Positions 39,701 to 48,638 of a DNA stretch of 64,000 nucleotides are shown here, piece after piece. The DNA is from Oscillospiraceae bacterium (GTDB lineage: Bacteria; Bacillota; Clostridia; Oscillospirales; CAG-272): assembly GCA_015064805.1 (NCBI GenBank), contig SVRN01000007.1:1-64000 (forward strand), written 5' to 3'. The first letter of the stretch is position 1; every line of letters starts with the position of its first letter. Both the position numbers and the translations under genes were made by a program. Below the pieces are notes generated by a model. The model worked only from the letters and a program-made list of their open reading frames with translations, made no database searches and was not told the DNA's origin.

Positions 39701-41026
39701 GCTTACTGCCACGCGCTGAACAAGCTGGATAACATTCAGTTTACCAAGAACGTCGGTCCTTACGCCTTCGCCTACACCGCCATTACGAGTGTGGATCTGT
39801 CGGCGGCCGAGTCCATCGGCGATCACGCCTTCCTGAAGGAAGCGCTGACTGACTTTGAGGTCAAGCTGGGTTCGGCACTCAAGTCGTTGGGCGAAAATCC
39901 CTTCTCGCTGTGCAGACTCAAGCCCTTCTCCTCCGTCGCTACCGTTACCTTCAACGGTAAGGAATACGAGACGGTCATCTACACCTACGATATCAGCGAC
40001 ACGGTCCACGTGATCGACGGCTCGCTGTACTGCGACGTGCCGAACGGCATGGAGCTGATCACCTACGCAGGCACGAACGACGCTGACGTCAAGATCGCCG
40101 AGGGCACGGTGCGCATCACCGCATGGGCCTTTGCGGGATTGGACGTCGTCCGCGTTGAGCTGCCTCAGTCCCTCGCTTCGATCGGCCACAAGGCGTTCTT
40201 CGATTGCAACAAGCTGTCGATGGTCGTCTTCAAGGGCTACGAAGCGCCCAATCTCGAGGAGGAGTTCGACTCCACCTACTACGAATCCTACGACAATCTC
40301 CCCGCAACGGGTACCTACGAGTTCACCATGTGGACGGGTGAGATCGTACAGAAGGAAGCGCTCGGCATCGTTCCTTACTACATGTGGAACCTGGCCGACG
40401 GCAAGTATTCCAACGTCTACTACGGCGCGAACTTCGTGGACTACGTCGGTAAGGTAGACACCTATATCGTGATGGTCAGACCCTCCAACGGTCTGTACTA
40501 CGATACCTTCGTTTACGGCAAGTATTTCACGACGACCTACGAGGGCGCCGTTGCCGCGGACGATACGACGCTTGCGGCTATCGCGGCCATCAACCGTCTG
40601 GTCGAGATCACCGACGCGGGTGGCACCATCAAGCTGGAGCACGAGCATCTGGTCGTGGCGGCACGTGCGGCTTACGACAAGATCGCGACCAAGGAACAGC
40701 AGGCGCTGGTAACCAACTACGCGGCACTGCAGTCGGCAGAGGACCGTATCAACGCGCTCAAGGATACCTCGGGCGGTGACGATACGACCGAGCCTCCCGT
40801 AGATAATAAGGACAATGGACGCATCGCGCTGATCGTTACGGTCATCGTCGAGTCCGTCCTGATCGTCGGTGCAATTGCGGCGGCTGTCGTCTGGGTTCTG
40901 CTGAAAAAGCGCAAAACGACCGAAGAAGCTCCTGCCGAGAAGGCGTGCGAGCCTGCGACCGAGGAGGTCGTCTCTGAAAACGAACAAGAGCCTGCCAAGC
41001 AGGACGAAAACAACGACGCTGAATGA
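33734..41026 (+). CDS. Giant cell-surface subtilase (S8) with PA domain, BIG2-like and BspA-type LRR repeats, C-terminal TM (2430 aa)
   Basis: VAVLDTGLDYTH (D), NNHGTHVSGV (H), SGTSMACPNMAGV (S); many LRR_5-type units (VTIPDGMIIGEGAFCECSKLQTV); C-term TM and charged tail. Confidence 0.92.
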   Translation: MKIKTLKRVSVGAVALLLLLTLLFAGSGIGKITVSAASHISKWNGQLNTNIEDYFNSSVIYQLPDTIKKDDWISVIVNLDNPSILDAYDKTDKTMSIGEYAMTEAAMDIRQGIKADKLDILAALDEKNIAYKTGANYATVLSGFEILIEAKDFESVVRTLGNTAMAIVGEVYNKAETQLVENEVNFDEATGIFDSTGFAYDGSGMLVAVLDTGLDYTHSAFSMENFTSNKLGLTKEQVAALIGDTKAADLVPGLSADDVYVSDKVPFSFDYADEDSDVYSLHNNHGTHVSGVIVGHDDTIRGVAPNAQLISMKIFSDVRESAYSSWILSALEDCVVLGVDVINMSLGTACGFSREMDKEAISGVYERIRKQGISLVVAASNSFNSAYASDRNGNLGLTTNPDTATVGSPSTYDGAMSVASINGVKTPYLLFGSTIIYFDESTNASTKENNFFNEILPEGVDSMDFEFITIPGAGREADYLGTDVKGKIVLVERGFNTFEEKANAAQKNGAAGVIIYNNVSGDIKMNIGTAKVPVCSIKQDDGKMLAAQKTGTIRISRSQTSGPFMSDFSSWGPTPDLGIKPEITAHGGNILSAITGGSYDRLSGTSMACPNMAGVIALLRQHVMEAYPDIANDPVEVNARVNRLLMSTADIVRNTNGLPYAVRKQGAGLANLVSASTTPAYILTYDRVDGSIMDKSKIELGDDPTKSGVYTLKFSIQNFGGATLSYKLSAHVMTEGVSETKTSHGETTVTEDGYMLDGAVVTFTVEGGSKNGDVVTVAGNSTADVTVTITLSDKDKAYLDESFKNGMYVEGFVVLEATEGTEIDLSVPYLAFYGDWTVAPMFDRDFYETNADELNDAIDKEDKTMADAYATRPIGGISEDYVSYLGSYYFLQDPAATKVVSASRDYIALSNVEGTVHSLRFVWAGLLRSAERIEITITDDATGEVIFERVEKDVRKSYGDGGSIYPANIKIEFDAGEHNLKNNAEYTVRLVGYLDYSDGGLETNEKNVFEFPLVTDFQAPAITGCEFYTEYDKDLKKNRLFAKMAVSDNHYTMAIMPGYVAQTVEDGQSSYELISFSSYLTPVYSVRDGVTYVEYELTDYIQDIKNKSAHKNTFVVACYDYALNEATYEISLPDEYIDFYFEQKEVTLSPNELYTLTPLMYPETEWGELLHYHSSNPSVATVVNDKIVAVGSGKATITAYEKNEDGTNGKFTTIKVTVLKEGDEGYMYYDKPVADVFELIGYDTLKAYYMLDSSERELGETGDYSVLQKNSLEFYPSESIQLHYKLDAYFPKDTTVVFESSNEKIVTINDQGVITAQAEGFASVTVSVLLDGNSTYYSQSIDIEVKDPFITSAPALSHYYGMGGVVEIPDTLLITQIGQYAFSNYWYVAKTEDDIISEDEPDLTKPVYIGDNTITKVIIPEGVETIGPYAFAGLTALQEVVLPSTLESIEYGAFYGCTSLKKVTGIEHVKLINKDAFFGCNITGTLSLDNARAVGDFAFANNKSIKELILPETLQSIGEYTFYGNTKLEKVTVKADKVKYGPYVFSECTSLTEIEMNANVIPTGAFYGAEKLSKVIIGRDVASIGEFAFGDTAITAFDVAEGNATYKAQTDKSYLVSADGKTLLLVAPRVSGEFKLTDKNITTVGRGAFSSNGRLTSIILPNVTVLEDYAFAYCDRVEKIELGKLTHIGEYAFFKTGIKTLPSFEGVSEIGKYAFGYTAITSVTIPDGMIIGEGAFCECSKLQTVVIGDDVTIGKAAFLLDRNENSEFGEHYEIDPETGKKWYYFEYISPLTSLTIGNNVTIGESAFMGASKLVSVTLGNGTIIGDQAFYNACSLESIDLSRVVSIGKLAFSGDEWYMFGDQNQNSYALTADGQMVYKYYAPKLTKIDLSAATSIGEQAFLYCKQLSEVKLGDGITEIAAMTFYECDKLTTINLQNIQTVRTNAFVQTALTSVDLSAATLIEKYAFVYCDALTSVTLNVSGTDVEEGAFAYCHALNKLDNIQFTKNVGPYAFAYTAITSVDLSAAESIGDHAFLKEALTDFEVKLGSALKSLGENPFSLCRLKPFSSVATVTFNGKEYETVIYTYDISDTVHVIDGSLYCDVPNGMELITYAGTNDADVKIAEGTVRITAWAFAGLDVVRVELPQSLASIGHKAFFDCNKLSMVVFKGYEAPNLEEEFDSTYYESYDNLPATGTYEFTMWTGEIVQKEALGIVPYYMWNLADGKYSNVYYGANFVDYVGKVDTYIVMVRPSNGLYYDTFVYGKYFTTTYEGAVAADDTTLAAIAAINRLVEITDAGGTIKLEHEHLVVAARAAYDKIATKEQQALVTNYAALQSAEDRINALKDTSGGDDTTEPPVDNKDNGRIALIVTVIVESVLIVGAIAAAVVWVLLKKRKTTEEAPAEKACEPATEEVVSENEQEPAKQDENNDAE

Positions 41027-41033
41027 TTTTCCT

Positions 41034-41065
41034 CATCCCCAAGCCGCACGTGCGGCTTGGGGATG
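41034..41065. other. Perfect 32-bp palindrome
   Basis: CATCCCCAAGCCGCAC|GTGCGGCTTGGGGATG; no T-tract. Confidence 0.8.
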
Positions 41066-41116
41066 GTGGCGAGTCGAGGCGATCAAAACAACGGAAAGAG
41101 GTTGCGAAACCAAACA

Positions 41117-42478
41117 ATGAATAAAACAATCAAAGCGATAATCACGGCGCTTGTGCTGGTGATGGGAATGCTTGTTTTAATTTCGTGCGCGGAATTGACA
41201 CCGTACGACAAATACGACAGCGAGGGCTATACCGTCAGCGTCAAATACGATGCCAACGGCGGTATGTTCACGACCAGCGTTGAGGTGATCGTGGACTCCT
41301 ACGAGCTGGAAAGCCTGCCCACGGGGGCAAACGGCAAAAAGCAAGTGGCGCTTCTGTCTCCCGACGACGAGCGCCGCGGCACGGGAAATGCCTTCAAGGC
41401 CAGCAACGCGGGCTACTTCTTAGCGGGCTGGTACACCGAAAGAGTGCCCGTTCTCAACGACAAGGGCGAGCATCTTGATGCGGACGGAGCCGTCGCCGCT
41501 GTGAGCGGCAAGCCCGGCGCGTACACCTATTCGGGCAGATGGGATTTTGAAAACGATCGTCTGGAGATCGATCTCAACACCGAGCACACCTCCAAGGAAT
41601 CCGTCACGCTGTATGCGGCCTGGATTCCCGAGTTCAAGTATGAATTTTACTCGCTGAAAACCGGCGAGCTGATCAATAGCTACAGCTTCGACCCCAATTA
41701 CGTCTCCGAGATCACGATGCCCTCGTGGGACGAGAAAACGGGCAAGCTGAAAATGGAAAAGTTCCCGACCGTCTCGGATATGACGCTGGACGGCGTGTAT
41801 CTGGACGCGCAGGGAAGTGAAAAGGCACAGGGCACGACCGTCAAGCACACGGGTACCTACAACGCGGACAGCGCAACGGCGCACGATCCCGTCATGAAGC
41901 TGTACCTGGACTACATCGACGGTGAGTGGTTCCACATCTACACGGCCAAGCAGTTTATCGACAATGCCAGCGTCGGCGGCTGCTATGAGATCTGCGCAGA
42001 TCTCGATTTCGAGGGGCTGTCCTGGAAGACCTCTTTGATGTATGCGAACTTCCGCGGCCATATCAAGGGCAACGGACACACCTTCAAGAACATCAGCGTA
42101 GAGCAGACGGATGCGAGAAAGCAAAACGCGGGTCTGTTCGGTCAGCTGACGGCCGAGGCTGTCATCGAGGATGTTATCTTTGAAAACGTAACGGTGACGA
42201 TCGGCAGCGGTACGCTGCAACAGGACGCATCCTTCGGCCTGCTGGCGGGTACCATCGACAGCGGTGCCAAACTGTCGCTCACCATCAAGAATTCGGCTCT
42301 GCTCATCAACGGCAGCGCGAATATTCTGGACAATACCGTGATCGGTCTGCTTTGCGGCACCGGCTCGGTTGGCGATATTGATATTTCTGGCATCCGTTGC
42401 GAGGCGACGGGCGAGAATGCGGCGGATATCGTCGTAACGGTGAACGGCAACGACGTTACCGTTTCCATGGCCCCTTAA
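41117..42478 (+). CDS. Lipoprotein with InlB/Listeria-Bacteroides repeat-like segment (453 aa)
   Basis: Lipobox LVLISC; YTVSVKYDANGGMFTT...NAGYFLAGWYTE. Confidence 0.8.
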   Translation: MNKTIKAIITALVLVMGMLVLISCAELTPYDKYDSEGYTVSVKYDANGGMFTTSVEVIVDSYELESLPTGANGKKQVALLSPDDERRGTGNAFKASNAGYFLAGWYTERVPVLNDKGEHLDADGAVAAVSGKPGAYTYSGRWDFENDRLEIDLNTEHTSKESVTLYAAWIPEFKYEFYSLKTGELINSYSFDPNYVSEITMPSWDEKTGKLKMEKFPTVSDMTLDGVYLDAQGSEKAQGTTVKHTGTYNADSATAHDPVMKLYLDYIDGEWFHIYTAKQFIDNASVGGCYEICADLDFEGLSWKTSLMYANFRGHIKGNGHTFKNISVEQTDARKQNAGLFGQLTAEAVIEDVIFENVTVTIGSGTLQQDASFGLLAGTIDSGAKLSLTIKNSALLINGSANILDNTVIGLLCGTGSVGDIDISGIRCEATGENAADIVVTVNGNDVTVSMAP

Positions 42479-42523
42479 TCGGTAAATCAATTATTCGATA
42501 TAAATTTTAAAGGAGAAAGCAAA

Positions 42524-45118
42524 ATGAAAACGAGAATTCTTTCGTTGGTCTTGTGCGTAACGATGCTGCTTGGCGCCGTTGCCATGTTTGCTTCTTGCAA
42601 AAAGAACAGCAAGACTGACGCCTTGGTCATCATGTCCGAGGAACTGGACGGATTGTTCAATCCCTTTTACTCCACCACGGGTGCTGACGGTACCATCGTC
42701 GGTATGACCCAGATCGGCATGCTGACGTCCAAGTACGTAAACGGCTCCATCGAGGTCGGCTTCGGCGACGATGAAGCAGTCGTTGTCAAGGATTTCGAGT
42801 CCAAGTACGACAGCGCCAAGAACGAAACCGTATACACCTTCGTTCTCAAGAACGGCATTCTGTACGCCGACGGTCATCCTCTGACCATGGAGGACGTGCT
42901 GTTCAATCTGTACGTCTATCTGGACCCCGTTTACACGGGCTCCAACACCATGTACTCCACCAAGATCAAAGGCCTGACCTCTTACAGACTGCAGACCATT
43001 GGCTCCTCCTCGACCGCTGACCCCGACGGTCTGGTGTCCTCGCAGGCAACCACCAGAGCGCAGGCGCGTATCAACGAGCTGATCAACGTGTTCAAGCAGC
43101 ACAAGACCTCCTCGGGCTACTACGCCGATTACGCGACCATGAAGGCCGCGATCGCTTCTCACTCGCTCAGCTCGGGCTACAAGGCCGCCATTTCGAGCAA
43201 TCCCGCTGACGTCACCAACAACGATCTTCTGAACGACTACGAGGCAACCCTCAAGAAGTTCAAGGAAGAGCTGGGCCGTGACTACGTCAGCGCACAGGGT
43301 GCTTACACCGAGGAGCCCTACAAATCCCGCGAGGAATTCAAGGATCCCATCGTATGCTTCATGTATCACGAGGGCTACGCCACCGTTGAGTGGGCCAAGG
43401 ATCCCGTGACCAATAAGGACGACAAGTCCAAGATCGTCAACGTGACCAAGGGCTATCCCGACAACATCACCACCGAGCAGGCGGCGATCGAGTACGTTTA
43501 CAACGATAAGATCGCATCCGAGCTGAACATCATCCTGACCTACTGGGCAACCGCGCAGGAGCTCATGACCGAGTACAGCGCAAAGGCAAAGGAAGTTATC
43601 CTGCACCAGAACCTCTCGAACGGTGAGCTGAAGGTTCCCAACATCGAGGGTATCGTATCTCTTGGCCACAACGCCTCCACCAAGGGCTCGACCGTTACCG
43701 TAAACGGCAACTCCTATAAGGTTGCAAGCAGCCACAACGCTGACGGTACCGTTGCTACCGCAGACGAGTATGACGTGCTCCAGATCACCATCGAGGGCGT
43801 TGACCCCAAGGCCGTCTGGAACTTCTCCTTCGCCGTTGCTCCTCAGCACTACTACGGTGAGGGCAGTAAGGTCGGCGTCGACATCGAAAACAACAAGTTC
43901 GGTGTGGAATGGGGCTCCTTCGATTTCATGAGAAACATCATTCAGTCTCCTCGCAATATCACCGTTCCCATGGGCGCAGGCGCTTACAAGGCAACCAACC
44001 GTAACAACGACGACAACCCTGCAGGCAGCACCTTCTACGAGAACAAGATCGTATATTTCAAGGCAAATACCAACTTTGAGACGGTCGGCAGCGGTCTGAA
44101 CAACGCCAAGATCGAAAAGATCCGCTACCAGGTCGTTCCCGCCACCAACGCCATCGATGCGCTGGAGAGCGGTGACGTTCACTACATCACCCCTCAGCTG
44201 ACCACCCAGAACTACGACGATCTGGAAAAGCTCAAGTCCAAGGGCATCAAGTACCTGCTTGAGGATCAGCTCGGCTACGGTTACATCGGTATCAACGCAA
44301 GCAAGATCACCGATCTGAACCTGCGCAAGGCCATCATGTGTGCCATGAACACCACGCTGGCGCTCGACTACTACCGTCCCGGTACGGCGAGCCAGATCTA
44401 CTGGCCCATGTCTATGGTCAGCTGGGCATACCCCGAGGGTGACGACGGCAACGCCAGCACCGATAACGGTAAGGACTATCCTCAGCTCAACGGCAGATTC
44501 GATCTGACCGTTGCCAAGAACAACATTCAGAAGTACATGGAAGAGGCAGGCGTCAGCGCAGGCGATCCCTCGCTGTCCATCACCTTTACCATCGCAGGCT
44601 CCAACCTGCAGGACCACCCCACCTACAAGACCTTCCGTGACGCAGCTGCACTTCTCAACAGCATGGGCTGGGATATCGACGTTATCCCCGACACCCAGGC
44701 GCTGACCAAGCTGAGCACGGGCTCGCTTGAGGTCTGGGCTGCTGCATGGGGCTCGGCAATCGACCCCGATATGTATCAGGTCTACCACAAGAACTCCTCG
44801 ACGACCAGCACGCTGGCATGGGGCTATCCTTCTCTGAAGGCAAGCGGCTCCGCTGAGGAAAAGCAGATCCTCAACGAGCTGAGCGAGCTGATCGACGCAG
44901 CACGCGAAACGCTGGATCAGAACGAGCGCGCAGAGATCTACGAGCAGGCCATGAGCAAGGTTCTGGATCTGGCAATCGAGCTTCCCGTTTACCAGCGTAG
45001 CGTTATCTACGCATACAATTCCAAAGTGATCAATGCTGATTCGCTGCCCGGCGAAAACGAGATGAATCCTTATTCCTCTCCTCTGGATCGTATCTGGGAG
45101 CTTGAATTTGCAAAATAA
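42524..45118 (+). CDS. Peptide ABC transporter substrate-binding lipoprotein (SBP_bac_5 family, 864 aa)
   Basis: Lipobox AMFASC; DGLFNPFYSTTGADGTIVGMTQIGML; LTMEDVLFNL; downstream of RBS aaaggag. Confidence 0.88.
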   Translation: MKTRILSLVLCVTMLLGAVAMFASCKKNSKTDALVIMSEELDGLFNPFYSTTGADGTIVGMTQIGMLTSKYVNGSIEVGFGDDEAVVVKDFESKYDSAKNETVYTFVLKNGILYADGHPLTMEDVLFNLYVYLDPVYTGSNTMYSTKIKGLTSYRLQTIGSSSTADPDGLVSSQATTRAQARINELINVFKQHKTSSGYYADYATMKAAIASHSLSSGYKAAISSNPADVTNNDLLNDYEATLKKFKEELGRDYVSAQGAYTEEPYKSREEFKDPIVCFMYHEGYATVEWAKDPVTNKDDKSKIVNVTKGYPDNITTEQAAIEYVYNDKIASELNIILTYWATAQELMTEYSAKAKEVILHQNLSNGELKVPNIEGIVSLGHNASTKGSTVTVNGNSYKVASSHNADGTVATADEYDVLQITIEGVDPKAVWNFSFAVAPQHYYGEGSKVGVDIENNKFGVEWGSFDFMRNIIQSPRNITVPMGAGAYKATNRNNDDNPAGSTFYENKIVYFKANTNFETVGSGLNNAKIEKIRYQVVPATNAIDALESGDVHYITPQLTTQNYDDLEKLKSKGIKYLLEDQLGYGYIGINASKITDLNLRKAIMCAMNTTLALDYYRPGTASQIYWPMSMVSWAYPEGDDGNASTDNGKDYPQLNGRFDLTVAKNNIQKYMEEAGVSAGDPSLSITFTIAGSNLQDHPTYKTFRDAAALLNSMGWDIDVIPDTQALTKLSTGSLEVWAAAWGSAIDPDMYQVYHKNSSTTSTLAWGYPSLKASGSAEEKQILNELSELIDAARETLDQNERAEIYEQAMSKVLDLAIELPVYQRSVIYAYNSKVINADSLPGENEMNPYSSPLDRIWELEFAK

Positions 45119-45134
45119 TCGTCGGAGTTAATAT

Positions 45135-46127
45135 ATGTTAAAATATATACTGAAACGACTGGCGCTTTCCGTTCTGATTTTGCTGGGCGTGTCGATGATC
45201 ATTTACTTTCTGATCCGTCTGATGCCCGTCAACTATATCCAGGACATGGTCAATGCCATGAACCAGGGCGGTGCTACGGTACCGCAGGAAACGGTCGACG
45301 CCATGTACGAAATGTATGGACTCAAGGATAATAGCTTCAAGGGTATTCTGAGCGGATACTTCGGGTGGCTGGGCAACATCGCCCGTTTGGATTTCGGTAC
45401 AAGCTTCTTGTACCGAATCCCCGTCACCGACGTGATCGTTCAGCACATGGATACCTCCTTCCTGATCGCTATTATCGCAACCATCTTTGAATTTATGATC
45501 GCCATTCCGCTGGGTATCACGGCAGCAACGCACCAGTATTCCTTGCGCGATTACGTCGTAACCGTTCTGGTTATGATCGGTATCTCTCTGCCCGCCTTCT
45601 TCTTCGGACAGATGCTCAAGGACTGGTTTGCGATCAAGCTCGGCTGGTTCCCCCCCTCGGGTATGGAAACGGCAGGCAGCTCGGCCACCGGCTTTGCCCG
45701 CATGCTGGATATCATGCACCACTTGATCATTCCCATCGTTACCATGGTCATTCTGAGCATTGGTGCCCGCATGAGAATGACCAGAACCAATATGCTGGAG
45801 GTGCTCAATGCTGACTACATCCGCACGGCCCGCGCCAAGGGTCTGAGCGAGAGTAAGGTCATCAACAAGCACGCCTTCCGCAACACCATGATCCCGCTGG
45901 TCACCACGCTGGCAGGACTTCTGCCCTCGCTCTTCTCGGGTGCGATCATCACCGAGCAGGTCTTCGGACTTGACGGTATCGGTAACGTCGCGCTGGACGC
46001 CATGAACCGCGGTGATATCCCCTTTATCATGGGATACAATATGTTCCTGGCAATTTTGAGCGTCCTGGGCGTACTGCTCTCTGACTTGATGTACGCGGTC
46101 GTTGACCCGCGCGTCAAGCTGGAATGA
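45135..46127 (+). CDS. Oligopeptide/dipeptide ABC permease (OppB/DppB family)
   Basis: MLKYILKRL...YFLIRLMP; EAA loop RTARAKGLSESKVINKHAFRNTMIPLVT. Confidence 0.92.
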   Translation: MLKYILKRLALSVLILLGVSMIIYFLIRLMPVNYIQDMVNAMNQGGATVPQETVDAMYEMYGLKDNSFKGILSGYFGWLGNIARLDFGTSFLYRIPVTDVIVQHMDTSFLIAIIATIFEFMIAIPLGITAATHQYSLRDYVVTVLVMIGISLPAFFFGQMLKDWFAIKLGWFPPSGMETAGSSATGFARMLDIMHHLIIPIVTMVILSIGARMRMTRTNMLEVLNADYIRTARAKGLSESKVINKHAFRNTMIPLVTTLAGLLPSLFSGAIITEQVFGLDGIGNVALDAMNRGDIPFIMGYNMFLAILSVLGVLLSDLMYAVVDPRVKLE

Positions 46128-46146
46128 GGGAAGGGAGGATTGCAAC

Positions 46147-47286
46147 GTGAATCAAAACGAGAACGTAAACAACAGCGAAGAAATGCTGGCCTCCGCCCCT
46201 GCGGCAGAAACTGCAACCGCGGTGCCCGATACCGAGGTGCCGCTGGACAAAAACGTCCGATTGATGTCGCCTACGCGCATGGTCGTGCGCCGCTTCTTCC
46301 GCTCCAAGCTCAGTATCGTGGGACTTCTGATGGTCGTTGGACTGTTTCTGTTCAGCTTCGTCGGACCGTTGTTCCTGGCTGACTTGGGCACGGTCGACGA
46401 GTACGGCATGATCCACTACGATCCGAGCGACGGCAAGTGGGGCGAGACCGAGCTGGATGAGTCGGGTAAGATCGAATACACGACCTCCGAAACGACTTTC
46501 ACCACGGCCGACGGTCAGACGTATACCATCAAGCAGACGACGGAAAAATATCTAAAGGACAATCTGCGCGCCCCCATCTCGTGGGATCACCCGCTGGGTA
46601 CGGACAACGAGGGCTATGACGTCTTCGTCCGTCTGATGTACGGCGGCCGCATCTCGCTGACGGTCAGCTTTATCGCCGTGTTCGTCATCACGGTGCTTGG
46701 CGTCATCATGGGTGGTATTTCGGGTTACTTCGGCGGCGCGATCGACAATATCATCATGCGTGTTTGCGATGTGCTGATGTGTCTGCCCGGCATCCCGATC
46801 CTTCTGATCATCAGTACCATTCTGGACTCCGCGGGTATCGACGCGAAGTACCGTATTTACCTTTTGATGATCTATCTGACGCTGTTCTCCTGGCCCGGCA
46901 CGGCAAGACTTGTGCGCGGTCAGATCCTCTCGCTGCGCGAGCAGGAATACATGGTAGCGGCCGAGGCGATGGGCTACTCGACGGGACGCAAGATCTTCAA
47001 GCATCTGGTGCCCAACGTTATGCCCCAGCTGATCGTTCAGATGAGCTTGAGCCTTGGTAGCATGATCCTGTACGAGGCAACGCTGTCCTACCTGAACCTT
47101 GGCGTTAAGGCACCGTACGCCGCGTGGGGTACCATGATCAACATCATTTCCACCAATACCGACATTCTTGAAAACTATTTCAATATCTGGGGACCTCCCG
47201 GTATTTGCATCGTTATCGCGGTGCTGGGCTTCAACTTTGTCGGCGACGGCTTGCGCGACGCGCTTGACCCCAAGATGAGGAGATGA
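46147..47286 (+). CDS. Oligopeptide/dipeptide ABC permease (OppC/DppC family), GTG start
   Basis: HPLGTDNEGYDVFVRLMYGGRISL; AAEAMGYSTGRKIFKHLVPNVMP. Confidence 0.92.
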   Translation: MNQNENVNNSEEMLASAPAAETATAVPDTEVPLDKNVRLMSPTRMVVRRFFRSKLSIVGLLMVVGLFLFSFVGPLFLADLGTVDEYGMIHYDPSDGKWGETELDESGKIEYTTSETTFTTADGQTYTIKQTTEKYLKDNLRAPISWDHPLGTDNEGYDVFVRLMYGGRISLTVSFIAVFVITVLGVIMGGISGYFGGAIDNIIMRVCDVLMCLPGIPILLIISTILDSAGIDAKYRIYLLMIYLTLFSWPGTARLVRGQILSLREQEYMVAAEAMGYSTGRKIFKHLVPNVMPQLIVQMSLSLGSMILYEATLSYLNLGVKAPYAAWGTMINIISTNTDILENYFNIWGPPGICIVIAVLGFNFVGDGLRDALDPKMRR

Positions 47287-48638
47287 GTGTGATGGCTAAG
47301 AAAGAATTGAAATCCACCAAGAAATCCAATTACCTTTCGGGTAAGGAAATTCGCGCGATTGCCAAGGCCAATGCCAAAGTGATGCGCGAGCTGGAAAAAT
47401 TCAAGCACCGTAAGGCGCCTGAATCCGAATTTACGACTGAACTCAAGGACGAATCCAACATCCTTGAGATCGATGATCTTCACACCTACTTCTTCACCGA
47501 GCAGGGCGTGGTCAAGGCGGTCAACGGCGTTTCGTTTGACGTGCCCAAGAACGCAACGGTCGGTGTCGTTGGTGAGTCGGGCTGCGGCAAGTCCGTCACC
47601 AGTATGTCCGTGATGCGTTTGCTTCAAGGTCCGCAGGGTCAGATCTACTCGGGTGACATCCGCTTCCGCGCGTTGGATTACAAGCGCGACGAGCACGGCA
47701 ATCCCATCCCCCTTTACGTCAAGGACGATAAGGGCGAGATCGTTCGCGAGCCGAAGAAGGACAAGAAGGGCAACGTCTGCACCGATAAGGCAGGTCAGCC
47801 CATCATGGTTCCCGTTCAGGCAACGGACGAGCAGGGCGTGCTGATGTATGAGACTGAGGAGAAGATCTACGACATCGCCAAGATGCCCATCGACGAGATG
47901 CACCGCCTGCGCGGCAAGCAGATCGCTATGATCTTCCAGGAGCCCATGACCTCGCTCAATCCCGTATTTACCATTGGTGAGCAGCTGGATGAGGTCACCT
48001 TCATTCACGTGCCCGGTGCGACTAAGGAAATGGCCAAGGCCAAGTCGATGGAGATGCTCAATCTCGTCGGTATTGCCGCGCCTGAGCGTGTGTATAAGGC
48101 GTTTCCCCACGAGCTGTCGGGTGGTATGCGTCAGCGCGTTATGATCTCTATGGCGCTGGCTTGCAATCCTCGCCTGATCATCGCGGACGAGCCGACCACC
48201 GCGCTGGACGTGACCATTCAGGCGCAGATCCTCGATCTGCTGCGTGATATCAAGACCAAGATCGATGGCTCGGTCATGCTGATCACTCACGACCTCGGCA
48301 TCATTGCCGAGATGGCGGATTACGTCGTCGTCATGTACGCGGGTCGCGTCATTGAGAAGGGAACCGTGCGCGAGATTTTCCACAATCCCATGCATCCCTA
48401 CACCATCGGTCTGCAAAAGTCCAAGCCTACGCTGGATTCGAGCGACGACGAGCTGTTCAGCATTCCCGGCAACGTGCCCAACCCCATCAATATGCCCAAT
48501 TACTGCTACTTCAAGGAGCGCTGCTCCAAGTGCATCGGCAAATGCTCGGGCGAGTATCCGGGTATGATCCAAGTAAGCCCCACCCACTTCGTGGCGTGCC
48601 ACCTGTACGATAAGAATGAGGAGAACGAAAATGGCTGA
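47283..48638 (+). CDS. Oligopeptide ABC ATPase (OppD family) with internal insertion
   Basis: [10 protein letters not shown] Walker [12 protein letters not shown] signature, [12 protein letters not shown] Walker B; ATGA overlap with OppC. Confidence 0.93.
   Translation: MSVMAKKELKSTKKSNYLSGKEIRAIAKANAKVMRELEKFKHRKAPESEFTTELKDESNILEIDDLHTYFFTEQGVVKAVNGVSFDVPKNATVGVVGESGCGKSVTSMSVMRLLQGPQGQIYSGDIRFRALDYKRDEHGNPIPLYVKDDKGEIVREPKKDKKGNVCTDKAGQPIMVPVQATDEQGVLMYETEEKIYDIAKMPIDEMHRLRGKQIAMIFQEPMTSLNPVFTIGEQLDEVTFIHVPGATKEMAKAKSMEMLNLVGIAAPERVYKAFPHELSGGMRQRVMISMALACNPRLIIADEPTTALDVTIQAQILDLLRDIKTKIDGSVMLITHDLGIIAEMADYVVVMYAGRVIEKGTVREIFHNPMHPYTIGLQKSKPTLDSSDDELFSIPGNVPNPINMPNYCYFKERCSKCIGKCSGEYPGMIQVSPTHFVACHLYDKNEENENG

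Noticed and set aside
34715-40987. 2090-aa antisense ORF opposite the subtilase/LRR gene
   Set aside because: The sense frame has an intact S8 triad, domains and signal peptide. The antisense product has no recognisable domain and is a codon-bias artefact.
42491-44788. 765-aa antisense ORF opposite the substrate-binding protein
   Set aside because: The sense SBP is clear and in operon with permeases and ATPases.
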